This document shows, piece after piece, positions 42,206 to 57,200 of a stretch of DNA of 64,000 nucleotides. Numbering within the stretch: the stretch's first letter is position 1; every line of letters begins with the position of its first letter. The translations under genes and the position numbers were made by a program. A model generated the notes under the pieces. The model made no database searches. It was given only the letters and a program-made list of their open reading frames with translations, and was not told the origin of the DNA. The DNA is from Hyaloperonospora brassicae (Eukaryota > Oomycota > Peronosporomycetes > Peronosporales > Peronosporaceae): positions 62,001-126,000 of the forward strand of contig CANTFL010001465.1 of assembly GCA_947650285.1 (NCBI GenBank). The letters are read 5' to 3'.

Positions 42206-45200
42206 TGTAACGGGGCACACCCTTGCGTGAACTTAACGCAAGGGTTTTGGGTGCCCCGACAGACGTACACGAGGCGAACGAGGAAGCGTAGGATAAGGAA
42301 AAGTAAAACTGTTATATTAATATAATTAAGTCTTTTAACTACTGTCTCTCTGTTTGACTTAACTTAATTATGCTAATATAACTGAGTGTATGGTGACGTC
42401 TCGTCACCACTCATTGCGCGCGTCTTGCGGCGATTGGTGGGTTGATATCATCAAGATATCAACCAATGAACAGACTCTTTGGTCGACCCTTCAATATCAC
42501 CGCTTCGGTGATATTGTTTAAAGAATATTCAACTTCATATTCTTTATTGTCACTTTTCTTAAAGTGACAATTCCATGTAACGGGCTGCCCCGTTACATTG
42601 GCCACATGACACATGGGCTAACGACGCGAGCATCTTACTTCGACGTCCTCGCAGGTAGTGAGCGACTTCGCTGAGAATATGTGGCAAAACGATGTATCAG
42701 TACATTGTACCTCATGTCCGAAGTGGATCAAGAGGACCGGGCTGCTACGCTCATTGGCATTATGTCCTCCACTGCAGATTTGAATATTGAGTCTGTCGTT
42801 GTAGCATCCATACAGCGGTATCCATATCAACACCTGCATCACTGTCACCACCAGTAGCTACTCTTCGCGAAGAGCACAATATGGGTATCAGCGTTGCGTG
42901 TTTTGTTGTCTTGCAATCTTATTTGTGAGTCCGCAAGCATCCGCGGAACACCTAAGATAGCGCTCTTGCTTCATTTATTGTTGGTTGTGTATTGTCGCAA
43001 AATGTCTGCAGCTTTCTCGAGCACATTGATGAAACCAGCGGCCTGTCATCATCATCTTACGCGGTTGAAGATAGGATGATACATGGTGTGCGTGGTAGTT
43101 TGTTTGGAACGCCCTGTAACGGGGCACACCCTTGCGTGAACTTAACGCAAGGGTTTTGGGTGCCCCGACAGACGTACACGAGGCGAACGAGGAAGCGTAG
43201 GATAAGGAAAAGTAAAACTGTTATATTAATATAATTAAGTCTTTTAACTACTGTCTCTCTGTTTGACTTAACTTAATTATGCTAATATAACTGAGTGTAT
43301 GGTGACGTCTCGTCACCACTCATTGCGCGCGTCTTGCGGCGATTGGTGGGTTGATATCATCAAGATATCAACCAATGAACAGACTCTTTGGTCGACCCTT
43401 CAATATCACCGCTTCGGTGATATTGTTTAAAGAATATTCAACTTCATATTCTTTATTGTCACTTTTCTTAAAGTGACAATTCCATGTAACGGGCTGCCCC
43501 GTTACATTGGCCACATGACACATGGGCTAACGACGCGAGCATCTTACTTCGACGTCCTCGCAGGTAGTGAGCGACTTCGCTGAGAATATGTGGCAAAACG
43601 ATGTATCAGTACATTGTACCTCATGTCCGAAGTGGATCAAGAGGACCGGGCTGCTACGCTCATTGGCATTATGTCCTCCACTGCAGATTTGAATATTGAG
43701 TCTGTCGTTGTAGCATCCATACAGCGGTATCCATATCAACACCTGCATCACTGTCACCACCAGTAGCTACTCTTCGCGAAGAGCACAATATGGGTATCAG
43801 CGTTGCGTGTTTTGTTGTCTTGCAATCTTATTTGTGAGTCCGCAAGCATCCGCGGAACACCTAAGATAGCGCTCTTGCTTCATTTATTGTTGGTTGTGTA
43901 TTGTCGCAAAATGTCTGCAGCTTTCTCGAGCACATTGATGAAACCAGCGGCCTGTCATCATCATCTTACGCGGTTGACGATAGGATGATACATGGTGTGC
44001 GTGGTAGTTTGTTTGGAACGCCCTGTAACGGGGCACACCCTTGCGTGAACTTAACGCAAGGGTTTTGGGTGCCCCGACAGACGTACACGAGGCGAACGAG
44101 GAAGCGTAGGATAAGGAAAAGTAAAACTGTTATATTAATATAATTAAGTCTTTTAACTACTGTCTCTCTGTTTGACTTAACTTAATTATGCTAATATAAC
44201 TGAGTGTATGGTGACGTCTCGTCACCACTCATTGCGCGCGTCTTGCGGCGATTGGTGGGTTGATATCATCAAGATATCAACCAATGAACAGACTCTTTGG
44301 TCGACCCTTCAATATCACCGCTTCGGTGATATTGTTTAAAGAATATTCAACTTCATATTCTTTATTGTCACTTTTCTTAAAGTGACAATTCCATGTAACG
44401 GGCTGCCCCGTTACATTGGCCACATGACACATGGGCTAACGACGCGAGCATCTTACTTCGACGTCCTCGCAGGTAGTGAGCGACTTCGCTGAGAATATGT
44501 GGCAAAACGATGTATCAGTACATTGTACCTCATGTCCGAAGTGGATCAAGAGGACCGGGCTGCTACGCTCATTGGCATTATGTCCTCCACTGCAGATTTG
44601 AATATTGAGTCTGTCGTTGTAGCATCCATACAGCGGTATCCATATCAACACCTGCATCACTGTCACCACCAGTAGCTACTCTTCGCGAAGAGCACAATAT
44701 GGGTATCAGCGTTGCGTGTTTTGTTGTCTTGCAATCTTATTTGTGAGTCCGCAAGCATCCGCGGAACACCTAAGATAGCGCTCTTGCTTCATTTATTGTT
44801 GGTTGTGTATTGTCGCAAAATGTCTGCAGCTTTCTCGAGCACATTGATGAAACCAGCGGCCTGTCATCATCATCTTACGCGGTTGACGATAGGATGATAC
44901 ATGGTGTGCGTGGTAGTTTGTTTGGAACGCCCTGTAACGGGGCACACCCTTGCGTGAACTTAACGCAAGGGTTTTGGGTGCCCCGACAGACGTACACGAG
45001 GCGAACGAGGAAGCGTAGGATAAGGAAAAGTAAAACTGTTATATTAATATAATTAAGTCTTTTAACTACTGTCTCTCTGTTTGACTTAACTTAATTATGC
45101 TAATATAACTGAGTGTATGGTGACGTCTCGTCACCACTCATTGCGCGCGTCTTGCGGCGATTGGTGGGTTGATATCATCAAGATATCAACCAATGAACAG

Positions 45201-48200
45201 ACTCTTTGGTCGACCCTTCAATATCACCGCTTCGGTGATATTGTTTAAAGAATATTCAACTTCATATTCTTTATTGTCACTTTTCTTAAAGTGACAATTC
45301 CATGTAACGGGCTGCCCCGTTACATTGGCCACATGACACATGGGCTAACGACGCGAGCATCTTACTTCGACGTCCTCGCAGGTAGTGAGCGACTTCGCTG
45401 AGAATATGTGGCAAAACGATGTATCAGTACATTGTACCTCATGTCCGAAGTGGATCAAGAGGACCGGGCTGCTACGCTCATTGGCATTATGTCCTCCACT
45501 GCAGATTTGAATATTGAGTCTGTCGTTGTAGCATCCATACAGCGGTATCCATATCAACACCTGCATCACTGTCACCACCAGTAGCTACTCTTCGCGAAGA
45601 GCACAATATGGGTATCAGCGTTGCGTGTTTTGTTGTCTTGCAATCTTATTTGTGAGTCCGCAAGCATCCGCGGAACACCTAAGATAGCGCTCTTGCTTCA
45701 TTTATTGTTGGTTGTGTATTGTCGCAAAATGTCTGCAGCTTTCTCGAGCACATTGATGAAACCAGTGGCCTGTCATCATCATCTTACGCGGTTGACGATA
45801 GGATGATACATGGTGTGCGTGGTAGTTTGTTTGGAACGCCCTGTAACGGGGCACACCCTTGCGTGAACTTAACGCAAGGGTTTTGGGTGCCCCGACAGAC
45901 GTACACGAGGCGAACGAGGAAGCGTAGGATAAGGAAAAGTAAAACTGTTATATTAATATAATTAAGTCTTTTAACTACTGTCTCTCTGTTTGACTTAACT
46001 TAATTATGCTAATATAACTGAGTGTATGGTGACGTCTCGTCACCACTCATTGCGCGCGTCTTGCGGCGATTGGTGGGTTGATATCATCAAGATATCAACC
46101 AATGAACAGACTCTTTGGTCGACCCTTCAATATCACCGCTTCGGTGATATTGTTTAAAGAATATTCAACTTCATATTCTTTATTGTCACTTTTCTTAAAG
46201 TGACAATTCCATGTAACGGGCTGCCCCGTTACATTGGCCACATGACACATGGGCTAACGACGCGAGCATCTTACTTCGACGTCCTCGCAGGTAGTGAGCG
46301 ACTTCGCTGAGAATATGTGGCAAAACGATGTATCAGTACATTGTACCTCATGTCCGAAGTGGATCAAGAGGACCGGGCTGCTACGCTCATTGGCATTATG
46401 TCCTCCACTGCAGATTTGAATATTGAGTCTGTCGTTGTAGCATCCATACAGCGGTATCCATATCAACACCTGCATCACTGTCACCACCAGTAGCTACTCT
46501 TCGCGAAGAGCACAATATGGGTATCAGCGTTGCGTGTTTTGTTGTCTTGCAATCTTATTTGTGAGTCCGCAAGCATCCGCGGAACACCTAAGATAGCGCT
46601 CTTGCTTCATTTATTGTTGGTTGTGTATTGTCGCAAAATGTCTGCAGCTTTCTCGAGCACATTGATGAAACCAGCGGCCTGTCATCATCATCTTACGCGG
46701 TTGACGATAGGATGATACATGGTGTGCGTGGTAGTTTGTTTGGAACGCCCTGTAACGGGGCACACCCTTGCGTGAACTTAACGCAAGGGTTTTGGGTGCC
46801 CCGACAGACGTACACGAGGCGAACGAGGAAGCGTAGGATAAGGAAAAGTAAAACTGTTATATTAATATAATTAAGTCTTTTAACTACTGTCTCTCTGTTT
46901 GACTTAACTTAATTATGCTAATATAACTGAGTGTATGGTGACGTCTCGTCACCACTCATTGCGCGCGTCTTGCGGCGATTGGTGGGTTGATATCATCAAG
47001 ATATCAACCAATGAACAGACTCTTTGGTCGACCCTTCAATATCACCGCTTCGGTGATATTGTTTAAAGAATATTCAACTTCATATTCTTTATTGTCACTT
47101 TTCTTAAAGTGACAATTCCATGTAACGGGCTGCCCCGTTACATTGGCCACATGACACATGGGCTAACGACGCGAGCATCTTACTTCGACGTCCTCGCAGG
47201 TAGTGAGCGACTTCGCTGAGAATATGTGGCAAAACGATGTATCAGTACATTGTACCTCATGTCCGAAGTGGATCAAGAGGACCGGGCTGCTACGCTCATT
47301 GGCATTATGTCCTCCACTGCAGATTTGAATATTGAGTCTGTCGTTGTAGCATCCATACAGCGGTATCCATATCAACACCTGCATCACTGTCACCACCAGT
47401 AGCTACTCTTCGCGAAGAGCACAATATGGGTATCAGCGTTGCGTGTTTTGTTGTCTTGCAATCTTATTTGTGAGTCCGCAAGCATCCGCGGAACACCTAA
47501 GATAGCGCTCTTGCTTCATTTATTGTTGGTTGTGTATTGTCGCAAAATGTCTGCAGCTTTCTCGAGCACATTGATGAAACCAGCGGCCTGTCATCATCAT
47601 CTTACGCGGTTGACGATAGGATGATACATGGTGTGCGTGGTAGTTTGTTTGGAACGCCCTGTAACGGGGCACACCCTTGCGTGAACTTAACGCAAGGGTT
47701 TTGGGTGCCCCGACAGACGTACACGAGGCGAACGAGGAAGCGTAGGATAAGGAAAAGTAAAACTGTTATATTAATATAATTAAGTCTTTTAACTACTGTC
47801 TCTCTGTTTGACTTAACTTAATTATGCTAATATAACTGAGTGTATGGTGACGTCTCGTCACCACTCATTGCGCGCGTCTTGCGGCGATTGGTGGGTTGAT
47901 ATCATCAAGATATCAACCAATGAACAGACTCTTTGGTCGACCCTTCAATATCACCGCTTCGGTGATATTGTTTAAAGAATATTCAACTTCATATTCTTTA
48001 TTGTCACTTTTCTTAAAGTGACAATTCCATGTAACGGGCTGCCCCGTTACATTGGCCACATGACACATGGGCTAACGACGCGAGCATCTTACTTCGACGT
48101 CCTCGCAGGTAGTGAGCGACTTCGCTGAGAATATGTGGCAAAACGATGTATCAGTACATTGTACCTCATGTCCGAAGTGGATCAAGAGGACCGGGCTGCT

Positions 48201-51200
48201 ACGCTCATTGGCATTATGTCCTCCACTGCAGATTTGAATATTGAGTCTGTCGTTGTAGCATCCATACAGCGGTATCCATATCAACACCTGCATCACTGTC
48301 ACCACCAGTAGCTACTCTTCGCGAAGAGCACAATATGGGTATCAGCGTTGCGTGTTTTGTTGTCTTGCAATCTTATTTGTGAGTCCGCAAGCATCCGCGG
48401 AACACCTAAGATAGCGCTCTTGCTTCATTTATTGTTGGTTGTGTATTGTCGCAAAATGTCTGCAGCTTTCTCGAGCACATTGATGAAACCAGCGGCCTGT
48501 CATCATCATCTTACGCGGTTGACGATAGGATGATACATGGTGTGCGTGGTAGTTTGTTTGGAACGCCCTGTAACGGGGCACACCCTTGCGTGAACTTAAC
48601 GCAAGGGTTTTGGGTGCCCCGACAGACGTACACGAGGCGAACGAGGAAGCGTAGGATAAGGAAAAGTAAAACTGTTATATTAATATAATTAAGTCTTTTA
48701 ACTACTGTCTCTCTGTTTGACTTAACTTAATTATGCTAATATAACTGAGTGTATGGTGACGTCTCGTCACCACTCATTGCGCGCGTCTTGCGGCGATTGG
48801 TGGGTTGATATCATCAAGATATCAACCAATGAACAGACTCTTTGGTCGACCCTTCAATATCACCGCTTCGGTGATATTGTTTAAAGAATATTCAACTTCA
48901 TATTCTTTATTGTCACTTTTCTTAAAGTGACAATTCCATGTAACGGGCTGCCCCGTTACATTGGCCACATGACACATGGGCTAACGACGCGAGCATCTTA
49001 CTTCGACGTCCTCGCAGGTAGTGAGCGACTTCGCTGAGAATATGTGGCAAAACGATGTATCAGTACATTGTACCTCATGTCCGAAGTGGATCAAGAGGAC
49101 CGGGCTGCTACGCTCATTGGCATTATGTCCTCCACTGCAGATTTGAATATTGAGTCTGTCGTTGTAGCATCCATACAGCGGTATCCATATCAACACCTGC
49201 ATCACTGTCACCACCAGTAGCTACTCTTCGCGAAGAGCACAATATGGGTATCAGCGTTGCGTGTTTTGTTGTCTTGCAATCTTATTTGTGAGTCCGCAAG
49301 CATCCGCGGAACACCTAAGATAGCGCTCTTGCTTCATTTATTGTTGGTTGTGTATTGTCGCAAAATGTCTGCAGCTTTCTCGAGCACATTGATGAAACCA
49401 GCGGCCTGTCATCATCATCTTACGCGGTTGACGATAGGATGATACATGGTGTGCGTGGTAGTTTGTTTGGAACGCCCTGTAACGGGGCACACCCTTGCGT
49501 GAACTTAACGCAAGGGTTTTGGGTGCCCCGACAGACGTACACGAGGCGAACGAGGAAGCGTAGGATAAGGAAAAGTAAAACTGTTATATTAATATAATTA
49601 AGTCTTTTAACTACTGTCTCTCTGTTTGACTTAACTTAATTATGCTAATATAACTGAGTGTATGGTGACGTCTCGTCACCACTCATTGCGCGCGTCTTGC
49701 GGCGATTGGTGGGTTGATATCATCAAGATATCAACCAATGAACAGACTCTTTGGTCGACCCTTCAATATCACCGCTTCGGTGATATTGTTTAAAGAATAT
49801 TCAACTTCATATTCTTTATTGTCACTTTTCTTAAAGTGACAATTCCATGTAACGGGCTGCCCCGTTACATTGGCCACATGACACATGGGCTAACGACGCG
49901 AGCATCTTACTTCGACGTCCTCGCAGGTAGTGAGCGACTTCGCTGAGAATATGTGGCAAAACGATGTATCAGTACATTGTACCTCATGTCCGAAGTGGAT
50001 CAAGAGGACCGGGCTGCTACGCTCATTGGCATTATGTCCTCCACTGCAGATTTGAATATTGAGTCTGTCGTTGTAGCATCCATACAGCGGTATCCATATC
50101 AACACCTGCATCACTGTCACCACCAGTAGCTACTCTTCGCGAAGAGCACAATATGGGTATCAGCGTTGCGTGTTTTGTTGTCTTGCAATCTTATTTGTGA
50201 GTCCGCAAGCATCCGCGGAACACCTAAGATAGCGCTCTTGCTTCATTTATTGTTGGTTGTGTATTGTCGCAAAATGTCTGCAGCTTTCTCGAGCACATTG
50301 ATGAAACCAGTGGCCTGTCATCATCATCTTACGCGGTTGACGATAGGATGATACATGGTGTGCGTGGTAGTTTGTTTGGAACGCCCTGTAACGGGGCACA
50401 CCCTTGCGTGAACTTAACGCAAGGGTTTTGGGTGCCCCGACAGACGTACACGAGGCGAACGAGGAAGCGTAGGATAAGGAAAAGTAAAACTGTTATATTA
50501 ATATAATTAAGTCTTTTAACTACTGTCTCTCTGTTTGACTTAACTTAATTATGCTAATATAACTGAGTGTATGGTGACGTCTCGTCACCACTCATTGCGC
50601 GCGTCTTGCGGCGATTGGTGGGTTGATATCATCAAGATATCAACCAATGAACAGACTCTTTGGTCGACCCTTCAATATCACCGCTTCGGTGATATTGTTT
50701 AAAGAATATTCAACTTCATATTCTTTATTGTCACTTTTCTTAAAGTGACAATTCCATGTAACGGGCTGCCCCGTTACATTGGCCACATGACACATGGGCT
50801 AACGACGCGAGCATCTTACTTCGACGTCCTCGCAGGTAGTGAGCGACTTCGCTGAGAATATGTGGCAAAACGATGTATCAGTACATTGTACCTCATGTCC
50901 GAAGTGGATCAAGAGGACCGGGCTGCTACGCTCATTGGCATTATGTCCTCCACTGCAGATTTGAATATTGAGTCTGTCGTTGTAGCATCCATACAGCGGT
51001 ATCCATATCAACACCTGCATCACTGTCACCACCAGTAGCTACTCTTCGCGAAGAGCACAATATGGGTATCAGCGTTGCGTGTTTTGTTGTCTTGCAATCT
51101 TATTTGTGAGTCCGCAAGCATCCGCGGAACACCTAAGATAGCGCTCTTGCTTCATTTATTGTTGGTTGTGTATTGTCGCAAAATGTCTGCAGCTTTCTCG

Positions 51201-54200
51201 AGCACATTGATGAAACCAGCGGCCTGTCATCATCATCTTACGCGGTTGACGATAGGATGATACATGGTGTGCGTGGTAGTTTGTTTGGAACGCCCTGTAA
51301 CGGGGCACACCCTTGCGTGAACTTAACGCAAGGGTTTTGGGTGCCCCGACAGACGTACACGAGGCGAACGAGGAAGCGTAGGATAAGGAAAAGTAAAACT
51401 GTTATATTAATATAATTAAGTCTTTTAACTACTGTCTCTCTGTTTGACTTAACTTAATTATGCTAATATAACTGAGTGTATGGTGACGTCTCGTCACCAC
51501 TCATTGCGCGCGTCTTGCGGCGATTGGTGGGTTGATATCATCAAGATATCAACCAATGAACAGACTCTTTGGTCGACCCTTCAATATCACCGCTTCGGTG
51601 ATATTGTTTAAAGAATATTCAACTTCATATTCTTTATTGTCACTTTTCTTAAAGTGACAATTCCATGTAACGGGCTGCCCCGTTACATTGGCCACATGAC
51701 ACATGGGCTAACGACGCGAGCATCTTACTTCGACGTCCTCGCAGGTAGTGAGCGACTTCGCTGAGAATATGTGGCAAAACGATGTATCAGTACATTGTAC
51801 CTCATGTCCGAAGTGGATCAAGAGGACCGGGCTGCTACGCTCATTGGCATTATGTCCTCCACTGCAGATTTGAATATTGAGTCTGTCGTTGTAGCATCCA
51901 TACAGCGGTATCCATATCAACACCTGCATCACTGTCACCACCAGTAGCTACTCTTCGCGAAGAGCACAATATGGGTATCAGCGTTGCGTGTTTTGTTGTC
52001 TTGCAATCTTATTTGTGAGTCCGCAAGCATCCGCGGAACACCTAAGATAGCGCTCTTGCTTCATTTATTGTTGGTTGTGTATTGTCGCAAAATGTCTGCA
52101 GCTTTCTCGAGCACATTGATGAAACCAGCGGCCTGTCATCATCATCTTACGCGGTTGACGATAGGATGATACATGGTGTGCGTGGTAGTTTGTTTGGAAC
52201 GCCCTGTAACGGGGCACACCCTTGCGTGAACTTAACGCAAGGGTTTTGGGTGCCCCGACAGACGTACACGAGGCGAACGAGGAAGCGTAGGATAAGGAAA
52301 AGTAAAACTGTTATATTAATATAATTAAGTCTTTTAACTACTGTCTCTCTGTTTGACTTAACTTAATTATGCTAATATAACTGAGTGTATGGTGACGTCT
52401 CGTCACCACTCATTGCGCGCGTCTTGCGGCGATTGGTGGGTTGATATCATCAAGATATCAACCAATGAACAGACTCTTTGGTCGACCCTTCAATATCACC
52501 GCTTCGGTGATATTGTTTAAAGAATATTCAACTTCATATTCTTTATTGTCACTTTTCTTAAAGTGACAATTCCATGTAACGGGCTGCCCCGTTACATTGG
52601 CCACATGACACATGGGCTAACGACGCGAGCATCTTACTTCGACGTCCTCGCAGGTAGTGAGCGACTTCGCTGAGAATATGTGGCAAAACGATGTATCAGT
52701 ACATTGTACCTCATGTCCGAAGTGGATCAAGAGGACCGGGCTGCTACGCTCATTGGCATTATGTCCTCCACTGCAGATTTGAATATTGAGTCTGTCGTTG
52801 TAGCATCCATACAGCGGTATCCATATCAACACCTGCATCACTGTCACCACCAGTAGCTACTCTTCGCGAAGAGCACAATATGGGTATCAGCGTTGCGTGT
52901 TTTGTTGTCTTGCAATCTTATTTGTGAGTCCGCAAGCATCCGCGGAACACCTAAGATAGCGCTCTTGCTTCATTTATTGTTGGTTGTGTATTGTCGCAAA
53001 ATGTCTGCAGCTTTCTCGAGCACATTGATGAAACCAGTGGCCTGTCATCATCATCTTACGCGGTTGACGATAGGATGATACATGGTGTGCGTGGTAGTTT
53101 GTTTGGAACGCCCTGTAACGGGGCACACCCTTGCGTGAACTTAACGCAAGGGTTTTGGGTGCCCCGACAGACGTACACGAGGCGAACGAGGAAGCGTAGG
53201 ATAAGGAAAAGTAAAACTGTTATATTAATATAATTAAGTCTTTTAACTACTGTCTCTCTGTTTGACTTAACTTAATTATGCTAATATAACTGAGTGTATG
53301 GTGACGTCTCGTCACCACTCATTGCGCGCGTCTTGCGGCGATTGGTGGGTTGATATCATCAAGATATCAACCAATGAACAGACTCTTTGGTCGACCCTTC
53401 AATATCACCGCTTCGGTGATATTGTTTAAAGAATATTCAACTTCATATTCTTTATTGTCACTTTTCTTAAAGTGACAATTCCATGTAACGGGCTGCCCCG
53501 TTACATTGGCCACATGACACATGGGCTAACGACGCGAGCATCTTACTTCGACGTCCTCGCAGGTAGTGAGCGACTTCGCTGAGAATATGTGGCAAAACGA
53601 TGTATCAGTACATTGTACCTCATGTCCGAAGTGGATCAAGAGGACCGGGCTGCTACGCTCATTGGCATTATGTCCTCCACTGCAGATTTGAATATTGAGT
53701 CTGTCGTTGTAGCATCCATACAGCGGTATCCATATCAACACCTGCATCACTGTCACCACCAGTAGCTACTCTTCGCGAAGAGCACAATATGGGTATCAGC
53801 GTTGCGTGTTTTGTTGTCTTGCAATCTTATTTGTGAGTCCGCAAGCATCCGCGGAACACCTAAGATAGCGCTCTTGCTTCATTTATTGTTGGTTGTGTAT
53901 TGTCGCAAAATGTCTGCAGCTTTCTCGAGCACATTGATGAAACCAGTGGCCTGTCATCATCATCTTACGCGGTTGACGATAGGATGATACATGGTGTGCG
54001 TGGTAGTTTGTTTGGAACGCCCTGTAACGGGGCACACCCTTGCGTGAACTTAACGCAAGGGTTTTGGGTGCCCCGACAGACGTACACGAGGCGAACGAGG
54101 AAGCGTAGGATAAGGAAAAGTAAAACTGTTATATTAATATAATTAAGTCTTTTAACTACTGTCTCTCTGTTTGACTTAACTTAATTATGCTAATATAACT

Positions 54201-57200
54201 GAGTGTATGGTGACGTCTCGTCACCACTCATTGCGCGCGTCTTGCGGCGATTGGTGGGTTGATATCATCAAGATATCAACCAATGAACAGACTCTTTGGT
54301 CGACCCTTCAATATCACCGCTTCGGTGATATTGTTTAAAGAATATTCAACTTCATATTCTTTATTGTCACTTTTCTTAAAGTGACAATTCCATGTAACGG
54401 GCTGCCCCGTTACATTGGCCACATGACACATGGGCTAACGACGCGAGCATCTTACTTCGACGTCCTCGCAGGTAGTGAGCGACTTCGCTGAGAATATGTG
54501 GCAAAACGATGTATCAGTACATTGTACCTCATGTCCGAAGTGGATCAAGAGGACCGGGCTGCTACGCTCATTGGCATTATGTCCTCCACTGCAGATTTGA
54601 ATATTGAGTCTGTCGTTGTAGCATCCATACAGCGGTATCCATATCAACACCTGCATCACTGTCACCACCAGTAGCTACTCTTCGCGAAGAGCACAATATG
54701 GGTATCAGCGTTGCGTGTTTTGTTGTCTTGCAATCTTATTTGTGAGTCCGCAAGCATCCGCGGAACACCTAAGATAGCGCTCTTGCTTCATTTATTGTTG
54801 GTTGTGTATTGTCGCAAAATGTCTGCAGCTTTCTCGAGCACATTGATGAAACCAGTGGCCTGTCATCATCATCTTACGCGGTTGACGATAGGATGATACA
54901 TGGTGTGCGTGGTAGTTTGTTTGGAACGCCCTGTAACGGGGCACACCCTTGCGTGAACTTAACGCAAGGGTTTTGGGTGCCCCGACAGACGTACACGAGG
55001 CGAACGAGGAAGCGTAGGATAAGGAAAAGTAAAACTGTTATATTAATATAATTAAGTCTTTTAACTACTGTCTCTCTGTTTGACTTAACTTAATTATGCT
55101 AATATAACTGAGTGTATGGTGACGTCTCGTCACCACTCATTGCGCGCGTCTTGCGGCGATTGGTGGGTTGATATCATCAAGATATCAACCAATGAACAGA
55201 CTCTTTGGTCGACCCTTCAATATCACCGCTTCGGTGATATTGTTTAAAGAATATTCAACTTCATATTCTTTATTGTCACTTTTCTTAAAGTGACAATTCC
55301 ATGTAACGGGCTGCCCCGTTACATTGGCCACATGACACATGGGCTAACGACGCGAGCATCTTACTTCGACGTCCTCGCAGGTAGTGAGCGACTTCGCTGA
55401 GAATATGTGGCAAAACGATGTATCAGTACATTGTACCTCATGTCCGAAGTGGATCAAGAGGACCGGGCTGCTACGCTCATTGGCATTATGTCCTCCACTG
55501 CAGATTTGAATATTGAGTCTGTCGTTGTAGCATCCATACAGCGGTATCCATATCAACACCTGCATCACTGTCACCACCAGTAGCTACTCTTCGCGAAGAG
55601 CACAATATGGGTATCAGCGTTGCGTGTTTTGTTGTCTTGCAATCTTATTTGTGAGTCCGCAAGCATCCGCGGAACACCTAAGATAGCGCTCTTGCTTCAT
55701 TTATTGTTGGTTGTGTATTGTCGCAAAATGTCTGCAGCTTTCTCGAGCACATTGATGAAACCAGTGGCCTGTCATCATCATCTTACGCGGTTGACGATAG
55801 GATGATACATGGTGTGCGTGGTAGTTTGTTTGGAACGCCCTGTAACGGGGCACACCCTTGCGTGAACTTAACGCAAGGGTTTTGGGTGCCCCGACAGACG
55901 TACACGAGGCGAACGAGGAAGCGTAGGATAAGGAAAAGTAAAACTGTTATATTAATATAATTAAGTCTTTTAACTACTGTCTCTCTGTTTGACTTAACTT
56001 AATTATGCTAATATAACTGAGTGTATGGTGACGTCTCGTCACCACTCATTGCGCGCGTCTTGCGGCGATTGGTGGGTTGATATCATCAAGATATCAACCA
56101 ATGAACAGACTCTTTGGTCGACCCTTCAATATCACCGCTTCGGTGATATTGTTTAAAGAATATTCAACTTCATATTCTTTATTGTCACTTTTCTTAAAGT
56201 GACAATTCCATGTAACGGGCTGCCCCGTTACATTGGCCACATGACACATGGGCTAACGACGCGAGCATCTTACTTCGACGTCCTCGCAGGTAGTGAGCGA
56301 CTTCGCTGAGAATATGTGGCAAAACGATGTATCAGTACATTGTACCTCATGTCCGAAGTGGATCAAGAGGACCGGGCTGCTACGCTCATTGGCATTATGT
56401 CCTCCACTGCAGATTTGAATATTGAGTCTGTCGTTGTAGCATCCATACAGCGGTATCCATATCAACACCTGCATCACTGTCACCACCAGTAGCTACTCTT
56501 CGCGAAGAGCACAATATGGGTATCAGCGTTGCGTGTTTTGTTGTCTTGCAATCTTATTTGTGAGTCCGCAAGCATCCGCGGAACACCTAAGATAGCGCTC
56601 TTGCTTCATTTATTGTTGGTTGTGTATTGTCGCAAAATGTCTGCAGCTTTCTCGAGCACATTGATGAAACCAGTGGCCTGTCATCATCATCTTACGCGGT
56701 TGACGATAGGATGATACATGGTGTGCGTGGTAGTTTGTTTGGAACGCCCTGTAACGGGGCACACCCTTGCGTGAACTTAACGCAAGGGTTTTGGGTGCCC
56801 CGACAGACGTACACGAGGCAAACGAGGAAGCGTAGGATAAGGAAAAGTAAAACTGTTATATTAATATAATTAAGTCTTTTAACTACTGTCTCTCTGTTTG
56901 ACTTAACTTAATTATGCTAATATAACTGAGTGTATGGTGACGTCTCGTCACCACTCATTGCGCGCGTCTTGCGGCGATTGGTGGGTTGATATCATCAAGA
57001 TATCAACCAATGAACAGACTCTTTGGTCGACCCTTCAATATCACCGCTTCGGTGATATTGTTTAAAGAATATTCAACTTCATATTCTTTATTGTCACTTT
57101 TCTTAACGTGACAATTCCATGTAACGGGCTGCCCCGTTACATTGGCCACATGACACATGGGCTAACGACGCGAGCATCTTACTTCGACGTCCTCGCAGGT

